DNA from: Nicotiana tabacum
Taxonomy: Eukaryota; Streptophyta; Magnoliopsida; Solanales; Solanaceae
Assembly: GCF_000715075.1 (NCBI RefSeq)
Contig: NC_134082.1
Location: 59,297,466-59,361,465, forward strand
Direction: 5' to 3'
DNA length: 64,000 nt
Below, one piece after another: positions 1 through 11,511 of the stretch. The notes under the pieces were generated by a model, which was not told the DNA's origin, ran no database searches, and worked only from the letters and a program-made list of their open reading frames with translations. Every line of letters starts with the position of its first letter. Positions within the stretch are counted from its first letter, which is position 1. The position numbers and the translations under genes are program-made.

Positions 1-3000
1 AGACCTGAAAAGAAGGCTGGGAATAGGTCGCCGCTGCTTTGGGTACTTCCATCCAGCAATATCTGGTTAGCAATCCCTTTCTTGGTTAAGGAGTAAACTC
101 TAGTCACATTTCTGTTCACTATTCTTCCCATTGTTTGTGAATAAAAATCTCATTCAGTAGTCTATGTGGAAGAACATTTTTCTTCTTCTGGTAAACAAAG
201 TTTTCAAGGTTGTTTCCATGTGTTTCATAATTGGAATGACACTTTATGAGAGTGAACATGCTGCAATTACTAGATCAAGGCTTTGGATCCTTTCTTAAGA
301 GAATATTCAGCATATGATCTTGTTGTTGGTCATGCTGATCAAAATTAATCAGGTGGATGCATCACTTTCTAAAGCAGAGCATAGGAGGTGCACTTTTTCT
401 AGAACCAGAAGTGTAGATGTTGTCGCATGTAAAATTGGGAGAGTTGGCCTTAAGGCGGTCTGTTGAATGTTTATATGTCAATCTGTCCTTCTTAGTACTC
501 AAAAGTGTGGACGAATTTTACTTATGCAGTATAAGATACATACAGCAAATCAACTTTCTTATAAAAGTAAGACTAGCATCAGGAAGGCTTTGATGATTAG
601 ATCTAGAAGCACTAGAATGTTTGTTTCTTACTTATGCAGTATAAGATACATAGCATCTTGTTTCTTCTCATTCTGCTAATTAACCATATCAAGCCTAATG
701 TTTGATTCTTTTTTTCAGGTGAACCACTTATTTTTATTGAGGTTGCACTTATGAAGGATGTGGCGGCGACCATACAGGTGAAAAAGTCTCGAATTACTCT
801 AGTTTAACTTTGTTGCTGCTCGCTGCCATTAACAACTCTCTAATCATTGCAGGAGGTCTTGTGGGATTATCCTCCAATTTCTGAACATGAGGCTTCTTGT
901 GCAATTTTTTACTCTATTTCATCAACTCAGGTATGTTGACATCTTTCTTAAGTTTGAAGAGCTCTATATTCTCTAAGTTGCTCGGACTCTTCACTTTCGG
1001 TGTTGCACCCATGTCGACACGACGTGGGTGTGGGATCCATACTGGAGTTCAACTGATTTTGGGTACTTTGTCCAAATCGTCAGAGAAATTAGGGCAAATA
1101 CAATGATTTCTAAAATCAAAACAAAGGCTAGGGTGAAATTGAAGAAAATGGAATACTTTGTATATAGAAATTTCTAAGTCTGTCCTTTCCTTTTATCTCC
1201 TTCTCAGATTCTCCTCTTAATTAATATTTTCTCCTTCTTGGAGTACTTCTTAATGACATTCTATTGTGAATATTTCTACAGCACAATAGAGTGAGACTAG
1301 CCAGTTAGGAGTTAGACTAAGAATGTCATTGGTCGTCTATTGATGCAGGGCTTTACCTGCTAGTTTTACTATACCAGCCATCTTTTTCGTATTTTGTATT
1401 CTGTATTTCATATCTATTGTATTGCTGTTATTTTATTATGCATTTATATGGTACTAATATAGCGGCTTCTGTTGCTTTTTGAGCCGAGGGTCTCCTGGAA
1501 ACAGCCTCTCTACCCTTCGGGGTAGGGGTAAGGTCTGCGTACATATTACCCTCCCCAGAGCCCACTTGTGGGATTATACTGGGTTGTTGTTGTTGTTGTT
1601 GTTGTTGGAGTACCTTGTAAATTTTTCACATAATGTCTCATAATTTAGACATATTTTTATAACTCTATTTTTAGATATTTGAATTATTTTTAGATGAATC
1701 CTCACACCCGTATCCATACCTGGATCAGTACCCCCTGAATCTTAAAATTTAGATCATGAAGGATCCGAACTCTAGATCCGCATCCGTATCGGATACCCGC
1801 CCAGTGTGTGAGAAACTTAGATATTTCTAAGGTTGCGTTTGGATTAGAAAATGGTCGCGTTTTTTATTTGATTTGGTTCGTTTGGTTTGATTAGAATTTG
1901 TGTTTGTAATTCAGGATAAAGTTCCCGGTAAAGCCCTTAGACATTTTCCAAGGTTATGGATGAAGGCAAATAGATTAAACCTGGTTACACATATGCTACC
2001 GAACTAATAATTCTTTTCTGTTGAAGGAAGAAAATTCTGGGTGGCAGAAAAAGAAAGAACAAAGGTTAAAGTGCAATTCTAAATCTTTTGGTCACTTTCT
2101 AGAAGCAGGGCCCATATTCATCCCAAAAGTACAATTGGAAGTGCTTTGGGTATCAACTTGTTTTTGGAGGCCAACTCCTACTTTGTTTCTGAAAACAACT
2201 TGTTTCCAAAGTTGGGTAGCAATTTTTGCGCACTGTAAATGTTGACTTTTAAATGATGCTAGACCAGAAAATATGCAGCTTACTTTATCTTAGCAAGCAA
2301 AACTAGAATTTATTGTCGTCGCCAAGGGAACTGGTACATGCAACCTTTCGCACCTCTCGCTGCAGGGATGGAGAAAATTTTTTGCTGCTTTTAGAAAGAT
2401 AGAGACATGTAGTTCCCTATTTATCCAGAAAATGAGAAGTATACTGTTCTTCAGTTCTGGTCTTTGAGTAAGAAAATTGTCTTTTTCTTTAGGCAGCATA
2501 ATCAAAATATATGATGCTCACAGGAAGAGGAAAAGGAAGTATAAGAATTCTACTTTAACTGTTAAATGTAATTTCTACACACATCTGACTGAAATCTTCA
2601 GGAGAGCATCTTTTCTTTCATTTGCACCGTTTGAGGAAGAAAACGCGGACTTCAATCTACTCTTGGCACTTTGATTATTTCTACATTCTTTGTTCACTGA
2701 GATAAATAAACAGTGATTTAAACTGATTTACTATTGGCATGCCCAATTTCCTATTTTCTTCTTCCACATATTCTTGCTATGTTTTGATCCTTCGTTTAAG
2801 AGTATTTTATTCTTTTAAACATGCAGCCTGGCTTATCAGGAGTCAACCTGGGGAAGTTTCTTATCAAACGTGTGGTTGATGTGGTGAAAAAAGATATGCC
2901 CAATGTCTCTGTAAGTTATGGTATTTTCATCAAATGGTCTGGGTTTTTGAGCGACTACTATGTAAACTTCCACTGTGTGTTGGAGTTAAAATGTTGAGAA

Positions 3001-6000
3001 GCGGATGTGTTTGTAGAACTCTTTAAATTACTTGTACCAATTCTGTCTTCTCGAGGTGCAAGTTCCAAACCCTGCAAGGGGAATACAATTTTAGTGGGAT
3101 TGCTAATTTAGAGGATATAGATAATTTTCTGTGAAGGTATTTGGCATGAAGAGTTCAAATGAGCTGTGAAGAATTTGTTATGCATTGATCTTTGTGTTTA
3201 GCAATTAATTTCATATTAAGGGATAGTCTACTACTAGTACTTTCAATGAAATATTCGGCAGATATGTCTTGGATGAACTGCTTGTTTCTCCGAGGAAGCT
3301 TTTGTTTGTAAACCAGACAAACTCAAGTCTGTACTTCTGGCATCTTCAATGGTGTTTAACTTGTCCTACTTGAACAAGATCCAGCCCTCAACTTCCACAG
3401 CACTTCAGTCTATAACTTTAAATGTTAAATTTATCTGGATGAATTTATGGTGCTTTCAGGTTTCATAATCAAACTTTTAGTTCTTTGTTGCACCATTTCT
3501 CACATGTAAGGTTTCCTGTGAAAATGATATACAGAACTGGTCTGCAGGTATTTGCTACTCTTAGTCCTATCCCTGGTTATAGGCAATGGCTCTTATCAAA
3601 GTTGGCTTCGTCAGAGATGTCTGGTTCTGCCTTCAAAGAAAATTTGCTTAGACTGGAAGAAGAAAAAGCACTTATGGATGCATCAGGGTAAGTGTGTGTT
3701 TTATAGCATTTTCTGGCTTGGGAATGTAGAGAGGAATATTAATTTTAATTCTGGGAACCAACGGCATGGGATTTATCGCTCTCCTATTTAGTAAAATGTT
3801 GCTTGGATTTTCGGGAATGTGTTCTACCCTGTTTCCTGGGTAACTGTCAGCATGGTGTACGATGGCAATGGTTGGACCATGCAAAGTCCGCAGGATAATT
3901 CATTCATAAAATTAAGTAGAGCATATTGCTATTGCATATTTTTCTTCAGACGGAGAACAAATATAAAAGGATTAACTTCATATCTAGTAGATACTTCATT
4001 CTAAAATATAGCAAACTTTCTTCAAAGTTAAACACATTTGTGCTTTTGTTGTTCCCTGAGATTGTTGTTGTAACTTTTCAAGCAACAATTTTCTGTCCTC
4101 CTAATGATCTATCTTTTCTTGCAGAGGTTCTGATATGGGAAGCAGTGGTACTGAAGTAATGTGGAATTTATTGACATCAAAGCACCATGAGTGGACCAAT
4201 TCACCTAATCTGGTATCTGCGTTGAGAACCCCTATGATGCGACTTTGTGGCAGGTATGCTAAAGCTAAATAGTGGAAGCTTTAGAAATCCTCCATTTAGA
4301 CATGAGTTGTCTTCCTTGCTTGTTGGGTTTCCTGGTGGTGATATTAAGGCAATGTGATTGTAAAAATTTTCTCCTTCAAACAAGATGTTTCTTTTATGTC
4401 AAGATTATCTGCTTCACAGTGATTAAAAGTCTGTTGTTGCATTTATGGCTGTACAGCTTTATAGTGTGAAGTTGACATGCATTTCTATCATGTGAAAGTT
4501 TACGGTATTGAGGTAATATCATACATTGAGTTGCCATATTGTTACTTCTTCGGTTGGAACAGGTACCTATTGAAAGAAAAGAAGAGAGGAAAAGCTCTAG
4601 ATTCGGTTGCAAATTTCCACTTACAAAATGGAGCGGTATGCCAAGCGGTCCATGTTCTGCAAATTCACTTTCTACTTTGGTTTCTTCTCTGTGAATAAAA
4701 ATTTTAGGTTCTTGAATAAAAAAAGGAACCACTTTTTGCTTAATATTAAAGTTAAGATCCAACAAGAGAGAAGACTTTTAACTACTATCCAAAGGATAAA
4801 CCAAATGAATTTTGTTTATTCCTCTCTCTAAACTACTGCTGGGAAGGGTCAGTAACTTCTTCCACATGATTTTCATTGAGATAGTTATCAGAATTCCTCT
4901 CTAATTATGTATTAGGATAGAGGACTAATTTATAAATTATTGATTAGCATGATTCAAGGAGACTTGATTTAGGAGTGTTGATTAGCATGATTTCATGAGA
5001 TTTGATTATATTTAGGAGATCTGATTTTATTATAATTTTATTTGATTTGATAGCTGGATTGATTGTATAGATTTATTTTATTTCCTTAATTAGCATTAGG
5101 AGCTTTGTATAAATTTCCTTGCTCATGGGATGTAAACATATACCGAAATACAAGAAGTCTCTTCTTCTTCTCAAAATTTAACATGGTATCAGAGCAGGAC
5201 CCATCCCGATTTTCCGATGTTGGGCCCCCATAATTGTCCACGCTCCAGATGTCCAGTCCTGGGCGCGAGAGGGGGTGTTGAGTCCCACATCGACAATGAA
5301 GGGGATGGGTGGTCTCCTTATATGGACTTGGGCAATCCTCACCTCTTGAGCTAGCTTTTGGGGTTGCTGCCTTTTTTAGGTGAGTTATCTCCCTCGCAGC
5401 ACTAGGGTTCCTTTTTTATCAAAGAGGTCGAGTTTTCTCTCTCTTGTTGATTGTCCGCAACACAAACTCCTTCTGATTGGGCTGAAATATGGAGACATTC
5501 AAGGAGACGGTTTCTGGAGAAATCTTGTCTTCTGATGAAATTCAGCTTCTCCGTTGTCTCCTAGCCAAACTTGACTCCACTAACGTTGCCACATCCAATC
5601 ATGTGCAATCAGGTACTGCCTTTGCTGATAGCCTTAATTTTTGGATTGTCGATAATGTTAAATAGCCAATGGTTCTTTAACACCTATCTCTGGAACAAGT
5701 TCTGTCATTTGTACTCCTAATATTAAACTATCATCTGTGCTCCATGTCCCTGAGTTCCCAAACAAGGAAAAGGATTGGCAGTGGTAGATTGCGTGATGAC
5801 TTGTATATATTAGATGAGATTCAAAACTCTGGTCAAGCCTTTTTTGGAGAAAGTAAGGATGTCAACCAACAAAATAATACAACGGCATAGACGGTTAGGA
5901 CACCCATCATTATTTGTTTTGAAGAAGTTATATCCCGATTTGTTTTTAAATACTCGATTTGAATCTTTGTTCTGTGATGCGTGTGAATATGCTAAGCATA

Positions 6001-9000
6001 CTAGAAACTCTTATCCTGTGAGTGATAATAGAAGCACAACTTCGTTTATGACTATTCATTGTGATGTATGGGGTCCTACCCAAACTGTTTCTTTGTCTGG
6101 TAGTCGATGATTTGTTACTTTCATTGATTGCTGCACTAGGATGACTTGGGTATATTTGTTACAAGCCAAAAGTGAAGTTTTCTCTTGTTTTTAGTCACTT
6201 CATAAGATGATTTATACTCAGTTTGATGCCAAAATAGAAATCTTGAGAACTGACAATGGCAGCGAATACATGGATAAAAGATTTGGTGCTTATTTGGAGT
6301 CAAATGGGATAGTCCATCAGACTAGTTGTCCTTACACTAGTGCACAAAATGGGGTCACTGAAAGAAAAAATTAGGCATATGTTAGAAGTAGCAAGATCTC
6401 TTATGTTCACCATGCATCTACCAAAACCTTATTGGGGGATGCTATTCTAGCGGCTTCCTATCTTATCAACAGAATGCCACTTAAACCCCTCAATTTTCAA
6501 AGTCCTCTGGAAACTTTAAAGGGTAAGAATGAATATACTGTTCCTCCAAAGGTGTTTTGGTGTGTTTGCTTTGTTCACACTAGAAATTCTGGGAAACTTG
6601 ATCCTAGAGCTATAAAGTGTGTTTTCATTGAGTATTCTCCGACACAGAAAGGTTACAAATGTTATCATCCCCCCTCTAGGAGATTTTTTGTTAGCATGGA
6701 TGTTACCTTTCGAGAATCTGAGCCCTATTTCAGTATTACCTCATCACCTCTTCAGGAGGAGAGCAGTAAGGAAGAAAAGGTAAGTTTACCTAGTTCCATT
6801 ACTGGACCTCTTGATGATATTGTCACAGGGGAAAGTGAAATTGGAGAAAGAATTCAGGGGGAGACTATTGGGCGTTTGGATAGGCCTAATTTGAAAACTT
6901 ACTCAAGGAAAAATAGAGCAAAAGAAGCAATCATGCAATCTACCGAAGCTGAACCTTTTACTACTGGTGAGTTATCTACATTTCCGAATGAGTTAGATGA
7001 ACCTATTGCTCTCAGAGAAGGAGTCAGATCTTGCACCACCAAATACCTTTTATCTAATTTTGTCTCCTATAATTCTTTGTCTCCCTCCTATAGAATCTTT
7101 GCCTTGTCTATTTCTTCTGTGTCTATTCCCCAGAATTGGAGGGAAGCTTTTGCAGATCCTAAATGGAAGCAAGCTATGATTGAAGAAATGAAGGCCTTGT
7201 CAAAAAATGAGATATGGGAACTTGTCATTTCACCACTAGACAAGAAGTTGGTTGACTGCAAATGGGTCTTTACTGTGAAGCATAAAGCTGATGGCTCAAT
7301 TGAAAGATTCAAAGCAAGATTGGTGACTAAGGGATTCACTCAGACTTATGGAGTGGATTATCAAGAGACATTTGCCCCTGTTGCTAAGACGAACACTATT
7401 AGAATTCTTTTATCTTGTGCAGCTAATCTTAATTGGGACTTGCAACAGTTTGATGTGAAGAATGCATTTCTTCATGGAAACTTAGAAGAAGAGGTGTATA
7501 TGGAGATTCCTCTTGGATTTGATACTGCACAGAGTCAAGGAAAGATATGCAGATTTGAAGAAAGCCTTAAATGGACTGAAGCAATCCCCAGAGCTTGGTT
7601 TGACAGATTCAGCAAAGCAATGATCTCCTTCGGTTACCAACAAAGCAATGCTGATCACACCCTCTTCATAAGACATCAAACGGGTAAACTTACTCTTCTC
7701 ATAGTTTATGTTGATGACATAGTAATGACAGGAGATGACAAAGAGGAGATGTCTCGATTGAAGAAGTTGTTGGCACATGAATTTGAGATCAAAGATCTAG
7801 GAAAATTGCAGTACTTCTTGGGAATTGAGGTTGCTAGATCCAAAAGAATAATCTTTATTTCTCAAAGGAAGTATATTCTGGATCTTTTGAAAGAAAACGG
7901 TATGACAGGTTGTAGACCCGCAGAATCGCCCATTGAAAGCAATCACAAGTTACAAAGCGGAGTTGGAGAATCAGTTGGTAAGGAGAGATATCAGAGGCTG
8001 GTTGGAAGACTCATTTATCTCTCCCACACTAGACCAGACATAGCCTATTCAGTTAGCCTGGTGAGTCAGTTCATGCATGATCCCCGAGATCCTTATATGC
8101 AAGCAGTCTTTCACATTTTGTAGTATCTGAAGTCTGCTCCAGGGAAAGGTCTACTTTTCTCCAAACATGATCAACCTCCAAATAGAAGCCTTTACAGACG
8201 CGGATTGGGCTGGATCTTTAGATGACAGAAGATCAACATCCGGTTACTGTACGCTCGTAAGAGGAAACTTGGTTACTTGGAGAAACAAGAAGCAAAGTGT
8301 AGTTGCTAGATCAAGTGCGGAGGCAAAATATAGAGCTATGGCCTAGGGTGTTTGCGAACTGCTTTGGCTACACAAGCTACTACAGGAATTGAGACTGTAT
8401 GAAAAAGGAAAACTTTCCTTGTACTGTGACAATAAAGTTGCCATCAGTATAGCTGATAATCTAGTCCAGCATGACCGAACAAAGCATGTGGGAATTGATC
8501 GACACTTCATCAAAGAAAAAGTTACAACTGGTGTCTTGAGTTTGTTTCATGTGCCATCGGAAAAATAACTAGCTGATGTGTTTACCAAAGGTCTCAACAA
8601 GCGAACTTTTCATACTTTGAGTTGCAAGTTGGGCATGTACGACATCTTTGCACCAACCTGAGGGGGAGCGTTGATTAGCATGATTCAAGGAGACTTGATT
8701 TAGGAGTGTTGATTAACATGATTTCAAGAGATTTGATTATATTTAGGAGATCTGATTTTATTCTGATTTGATTTGATAGCTGGATTGATTGTATAGATTT
8801 ATTTTATTTCCTTAGTTAGCATTATGAGCTTTGTATAAATTCCCTTGCTCATGGGATGTAAACATATATAGAAATACAAGAAGCCTTCCTTGACATTCAG
8901 CTTTTCCGAGATCCCGAGAACCTATTTTCACCTGAACATTCGTGGAAAGAAAATTTCCATGTAAAGAATGTGTATGCTTGGGACCTTGGGACAATTTAAA

Positions 9001-10149
9001 TGAATGCACTAATAAGTAATACCTACACTCATTTTAGGGTTTTGCTCTACTAAGTTGAAGCTTTAATAGACCAAACACAACATTTGTCTGCATGCGCTCT
9101 TGAAGTGTTTTGCAAGCATAAGAACTGAAATAGTGAAACCTAATTATGAGAAGAGAGAAACATCCGAAGGGCATTACTTTGTTGGATTATTAGAACTAGC
9201 TGAGTACGTGGAATTCTATGTCTAGTATAAGGATTGCTGATACCCAGATGTGTATGCAAGTTAGTATCGGAATTAGCTAGTGGTCACAAAACCAAATCTG
9301 TGCAAACTGACTTCTTTTCCATTCGAATCCTATAATAGGATTAAGATTCGATATGTTGTTCTTTTTTAGAAGCTTGCATGCATATTTTTGTTTAAATTGC
9401 TTTCTAGTTTTCTTTTCCTATATATTATTGGATAATCATCCTGCTCTGTTGAAGTGGATGTTACTATATATGCGTGAGATGTGGATCTATTCTTTTTCCC
9501 TTTTTTTGCATGGAGTGAGAAAAGCTCACAGAGTCCCTCTGCGTTAGTATTCTCAGTATTCCCCCCTTTTATAACTTAGAATATCAATTTTAGATGATTG
9601 GAAGGCTAAACTGGATGGCTGATCGGTCACAAAAGGGCCTTGCTCAAAGTGGAGGCATAATGGTAAATTACATCTACAGGTATTATGTTAACCCGAACAA
9701 TCTTTTTCTTTCAATTCTGCAGTCTGCGGTTTGTGACGTTAAAATACACTCTGTGTTTAGACACCTGATTATCAATCTTTGAGTGCATTATTTGTTATTC
9801 CAGCTTGACAAGCATTTTCCTGAATACAGATTAACATGAATGATACAACTATTCTTTGAACAATGAGTTACTGAAACAGTACTGGTTTATGATTGGAACA
9901 TGAAATGATTATAGGTAATTAAGATATTGATAGAAAAGCATTTCAGGTTGGACAACATTGAAGATACTGCTCAGTCATACCTGAATGAAGGGCACATCGA
10001 AGCTTCTTCTGATTTCAGAAGCTACATTGAGGTATGTTAGTTCCCTAAAGCTGCTACTGAGATGTAGAAGTCAGATAGATAGCTCTCTCTCTCTCTCTCT
10101 CCAACACGAGGCTATGTTTCTGCTACAGGATGAATTGGAGAAGGAGTAA
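1..10149 (+). CDS. MCD: Malonyl-CoA decarboxylase, C-terminal ten exons (gene starts before the window)
   Basis: Malonyl-CoA decarboxylase turns malonyl-CoA into acetyl-CoA and CO2, in peroxisomes, mitochondria or cytosol depending on the targeting signal. Coding exons read by GT-AG boundaries and continuous phase: <1-65, 719-777, 853-930, 2827-2910, 3548-3687, 4125-4253, 4563-4635, 9594-9679, 9947-10031, 10129-10149 (TAA), about 271 residues in all. Family signatures are clear: GEPLIFIEVAL, LSPIPGY with the catalytic Ser codon at 3563-3565, and NFHLQNGA with the catalytic His codon at 4618-4620, followed by NWMAD as in the animal enzyme. The first visible donor is GTTAGC, a weak but legal site. 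The last exon is only 21 bp and the protein ends DELEKE, without the SKL-type peroxisomal signal known from the human enzyme. Intron 6 is nearly 5 kb because of a copia insertion. The N-terminal part and promoter are outside the window. Function is assigned by recognition of conserved motifs. Confidence 0.93.
973..1042. repeat. Fragment resembling a Solanaceae foldback/MITE-like repeat in MCD intron 2
   Basis: The stretch beginning GTTGCTCGGACTCTTCAC and running into a GC-rich block with GTCGACACGAC resembles a dispersed solanaceous foldback repeat whose ends carry this motif. A second GC-rich block with CCGTATCGGATACCC lies at about 1760-1800, after the LINE fragment, so the two may be halves of one element split by that insertion. 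I cannot define terminal repeats or a target duplication. Assignment is from memory of the motif only. Confidence 0.3.
1340..1607 (+). mobile_element. 5'-truncated RTE-type LINE 3' end (or SINE sharing its tail)
   Basis: The diagnostic tail runs from GAGCCGAGGGTCTCCTGG (about 1482) through CCTTCGGGGTAGGGGTAAGG and a TGGGATTATACTGGG box to a (TTG)n run ending at 1607. The same boxes in the same order terminate the RTE LINE at 12255-12390. Similarity to that LINE continues upstream of the tail (a GGTACTAATAT block at 1450 against GATACTAATAT at 12228). This favours a truncated LINE over a SINE. It lies in MCD intron 2 and has no coding capacity. Confidence 0.65.
4938..5183 (+). repeat. 5' LTR of the copia element
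   Basis: It starts near TGATTAGCATG (4941) and ends AACA immediately before the primer site. It matches 8669-8895 for most of its length, diverging near the 3' end. The motif TTGATTAGCATGATT occurs twice within the first 60 bp, about 37 bp apart, in both LTRs. The ideal TG start is degraded in both copies, so the first 2-3 bases are uncertain. Confidence 0.75.
5184..5195 (+). other. Primer-binding site, initiator Met-tRNA type (copia)
   Basis: TGGTATCAGAGC directly abuts the end of the 5' LTR; this is the usual plant copia/gypsy site complementary to the 3' end of initiator Met-tRNA. Confidence 0.85.
5489..5812 (+). pseudogene. copia gag/protease remnant
   Basis: An ATG at 5489 opens a short gag-like reading frame beginning METFKETVSG. 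It runs into FWIVD, the lead-in to the aspartic protease motif, but the following catalytic DSGA segment is missing and replaced by out-of-frame sequence. Downstream fragments (SVLHVPEF, then KRIGSGRLRD in another frame) match the linker before the integrase zinc domain. Most of gag, including the RNA-binding knuckle, is absent. The internal deletion alone would abolish function. Confidence 0.6.
5814..8655 (+). pseudogene. copia pol pseudogene: integrase, reverse transcriptase, RNase H
   Basis: The integrase zinc domain is at 5880-6005 (HRRLGHPS, then CDACEYAKH). The catalytic core follows at 6110-6370 with a stop at 6109 and further stops (for example 6193-6195, after SCF). A long open segment, 6432-8123, carries the end of integrase and the whole reverse transcriptase, including WKQAMIEEM, FDVKNAFLHG and the catalytic YVDD at about 7708-7719. 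RNase H follows, broken by stops at 8344-8346 (consensus Gln, AMAQG) and 8566-8568 (consensus Gln, EKQLADVFTKG). The polyprotein could not be made as one chain. Family assignment is certain from motif order. Confidence 0.92.
8655..8668 (+). other. Polypurine tract of the copia element
   Basis: CTGAGGGGGAG just before the 3' LTR, in the usual position for plus-strand priming. Confidence 0.7.
8669..8895 (+). repeat. 3' LTR of the copia element
   Basis: It repeats the 5' LTR from TTGATTAGCATG to AAATACAAGAAG, with scattered substitutions. The last 20 or so bases differ from the 5' LTR (the CTTCTTCTTCTCAAAA segment is replaced), so the end at TTGACA is approximate. Confidence 0.72.
10083..10102 (+). 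repeat. (CT)n microsatellite in the last MCD intron
   Basis: About ten CT units, upstream of the acceptor of the 21-bp terminal exon. It adds to the pyrimidine-rich context but is not adjacent to the AG. Confidence 0.9.
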
Positions 10150-10314
10150 AATCAGAAGGATTAGGAGAAAATCTTGACACTGTAAGTAGAATATGAAAGA
10201 TTTATACAGGTTTGAAATGTCCGATTGCGGATTCAATTGTTCTATATAAATGGTACTCTGTAGTATCTATCAGTTTAGTTAAAACTATTAGTGGTTAATC
10301 GTCCTCTTAACCCT

Positions 10315-10546
10315 TTCCTAGAAAGGTGGCCTAGTGCCTTATTTTCTTCTGGAGGGACAGGTGTTTTGTGCTTGATTAGAAAGTTCAATCTTAGGCAAAA
10401 AACGCTATGTGATTTCTTCCCACATGCCTAAGTCTTCGTCGGTAGAGCTACCCGGTGCATGTACTGGCAGGAGGTAGCAGATACTCGACGGAATAATTGA
10501 GGTTTACGCAAGCTGGCACGGATACCACCATTTGTAAAAAGAAAGT
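10315..10546 (+). mobile_element. Solanaceae tRNA-derived SINE (Au/SolS-like)
   Basis: The segment contains the ordered blocks GGCCTAGTG, GTGATTTCTTCCCAC, GGTAGAGCTACCCGG, GGCAGGAGGTAGCAG, GAATAATTGAGG and ACGCAAGCTGG, ending in a short A-rich tail. These blocks are familiar from solanaceous SINEs. A reverse-orientation relative with the same block order lies at 40500-40712, which supports dispersal. It lies just downstream of the MCD stop codon, so it may fall in the MCD 3' UTR or flank. Exact family name is uncertain. Confidence 0.62.
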
Positions 10547-11084
10547 GTTATCCAAGATGGTCACTACTTGCTATTATCTGTTACTTCGGATGTGTCATCT
10601 TATGCTTTGTTCTGTAAAACATGAAACTCCAACAATCATTATTTGTTGCTATAGGATTGCTCATCCAATCCGCAATATCTTGTTTATCAGCTGGCTTTCT
10701 TCACGATGGTTGAGATGTTTATGTTTCTTTTGAGCAGTTATCTTAATTTTCACTCTTAAATTTATAATCTTTCCTTGTGATTCAAAAGAGAGCAGATTAT
10801 CTTGTCAAACCTGGAGATCTCAATCCAGCGATGCATTTGGAAATGTTACGGAGTACAGCTAATCATAATGAAAGAAGTAAATTTGAAAACACAGTATTCT
10901 CTAATATATACTGCGACACATGGTCATTTAATTTTTGATTTTTGATTTTTGAAAGTAGAAGTAAACATAACAAGTCTATATATTGCGGATCCCAAAAAAA
11001 AAAAAAAGTTTAACAGCTTATTCTAATGGGAAAATACATACTCCCTTTGTTCCGTTTTATGCCACATTTGACTGGGCAGGAGCT
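10547..11084. other. MCD 3' flank, no gene seen
   Basis: AT-rich sequence without a convincing reading frame, terminal repeats or RNA gene. Homopolymer A runs occur at about 10994. No clear polyadenylation site can be chosen for MCD. Confidence 0.5.
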
Positions 11085-11483
11085 TTAGAAAAATTATGGG
11101 TCTCCAACGGGACGGTTCGGCCCGATCCCGCCCACCCCGTTAAGAGTTTAGGGGGATGGGGTAAAGGGACGTGGGATGGGACCCCGTTTAGTCCCGGCAG
11201 CCCGGTCTAGTTATAGTCTAGTTGTGGTCCGGCCTGGCTCGACAGATCGTCTTTTTTAAAAAAAGCATTTATAATCATTAGCCAACGACTAAATTTTCAT
11301 GAATAGCCTTTGGCAATAGCAAAAAACGGCTGTATTTGCCCCCCCCCCCATAACACCACCTATCCCCCTCAAATTTTTATTTTAACCCAAGTTTATTAAA
11401 TTATATTTTAGCTCTAGTTTTAACTCTAAATACCTTAACCCTTCTTCAAAATTATATTCTCTCTCTTTCTATATGTGATATTA

Positions 11484-11504
11484 TATATATATATATATAT
11501 ATAC
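11484..11504. repeat. (TA)n microsatellite
   Basis: About ten TA units just upstream of the RTE LINE fragment. Confidence 0.9.
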
Positions 11505-11511
11505 ACATACC

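Larger units (their letters stand above)
4938..8895 (+). mobile_element. Degraded Ty1/copia LTR retrotransposon inside MCD intron 6
   Basis: Two similar LTRs (about 246 and 227 bp) bracket a Met-tRNA-type primer site, a gag/protease remnant, integrase, reverse transcriptase, RNase H and a polypurine tract, in the copia order (integrase before reverse transcriptase). The element has the same orientation as the MCD gene. No matching 5-bp target duplication is visible; the 3' LTR end is altered relative to the 5' LTR. It contains several stops, at least one frame break and a deletion across the protease active site, so it is inactive. It accounts for about 4.0 kb of the 4.96-kb intron. Confidence 0.9.
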
